Shown here: piece by piece, positions 14,097 to 14,436 of the stretch
Numbering within the stretch: position 1 is the stretch's first letter
Layout: each line of letters opens with the position of its first letter
From: an uncultured Cellvibrio sp.
GTDB lineage: Bacteria > Pseudomonadota > Gammaproteobacteria > Pseudomonadales > Cellvibrionaceae
Direction of reading: 5' to 3'
Length of the DNA: 14,436 nucleotides
Assembly: GCA_946481095.1 (NCBI GenBank)
Contig: CAMLML010000098.1
Coordinates: forward strand, 1-14,436
Position numbers and translations under genes: made by a program
The notes under the pieces: model-generated
The model's database searches: none
What the model was told of the DNA's origin: nothing
The model's input: the letters and a program-made list of their open reading frames with translations, nothing else

Positions 14097-14411
14097 ATGA
14101 TTAATAGGAAAAGAGACCTACTTTTAATATTCATTCCAACAATCGTTGGCTTGTTGCTTTTGATGGTTGTATTTATTAACTTAGAGTTATTTCGTACAGA
14201 TAAAATATCAACAGGAACAATGCTCGGAATAGAGTTATCAATTCTGTTGCTAGGCTTCATTTCCACTGCAATTATTTTAGCGATGACAATAATCTGGTCA
14301 TTTCAGCTCAAATGGATTAATGTTCTATTATCTATTTGCAGCGTCGCAATACTATTAGTCTGTTTTGTAACAGCCGGTCAAAATGGTGCAGCGTTTTTAA
14401 ATGTAACATAG
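14097..14411 (+). CDS. small three-helix membrane protein, unrecognised
   Basis: 104 residues. A basic N terminus (MINRKRD) is followed by three hydrophobic segments at about 8-28, 43-67 and 74-92, separated by a short polar loop with LFRTDKISTGT, and a small polar end. No motif or family is recognised. The coding sequence is more AT-rich than the rest of the window, with no strong Shine-Dalgarno (GAG about 10 nt upstream), so it may be accessory or transferred. The 25 bases after it to the window end show nothing. Confidence 0.6.
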   Translation: MINRKRDLLLIFIPTIVGLLLLMVVFINLELFRTDKISTGTMLGIELSILLLGFISTAIILAMTIIWSFQLKWINVLLSICSVAILLVCFVTAGQNGAAFLNVT

Positions 14412-14436
14412 CAAGCATAAAAAATGATCATACAAA

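Overview
The window looks like chromosome of a free-living gammaproteobacterium, most likely Cellvibrionaceae (Cellvibrio or a relative). This is inferred from the divergent rluC/rne pair, the tRNA-Ser(UGA)-yccA-tusDCBE block, and a lipoprotein with a poly-serine linker of the kind common in Cellvibrio and Saccharophagus. Base composition is moderately AT-rich and coding is dense.

Layout. 1-127: 5' end of rluC on the minus strand. 128-778: non-coding stretch holding a structured rne leader. 779-3514: RNase E, closed by a terminator. 3626-3783: tRNA-Ser(UGA) with its own promoter and terminator. 3850-4637: yccA (FtsH modulator) with promoter and terminator. 4648-6035: tusD, tusC, tusB, tusE, the sulfur relay for 2-thiolation of tRNA wobble uridine. 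These face a lone yajC (6036-6377, minus). Next on the minus strand come a small HTH-only AraC-type regulator (6482-6925) with promoter and a possible leader peptide, then bcp peroxiredoxin (7126-7599).

The most unusual part is 7642-11485 on the minus strand. It is a tightly packed set read from right to left: poly-Ser lipoprotein gluzincin-like metallopeptidase, small exported protein of unknown function, agmatine-deiminase-fold protein that has lost its catalytic residues, and an active-looking GGDEF diguanylate cyclase with an inhibitory site. The first three genes overlap. bcp starts 42 nt beyond and may be co-transcribed.

11609-13816: a membrane-anchored J-domain protein overlapping cmoM tail to tail, then cmoM and a GIY-YIG gene diverging from starts only 15 bp apart, then a DTW-domain tRNA aminocarboxypropyltransferase (TapT-like). 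The right end holds a 74-bp double-hairpin interspersed repeat and a small unrecognised three-helix membrane protein.

RNA metabolism dominates: rRNA pseudouridylation (RluC), RNA decay (RNase E), a tRNA gene, and three separate tRNA modification functions (Tus, CmoM, TapT). The tRNA-Ser(UGA) encoded here is itself of the class CmoM acts on. The candidate for something new is the protease/pseudo-deiminase/cyclase cluster.
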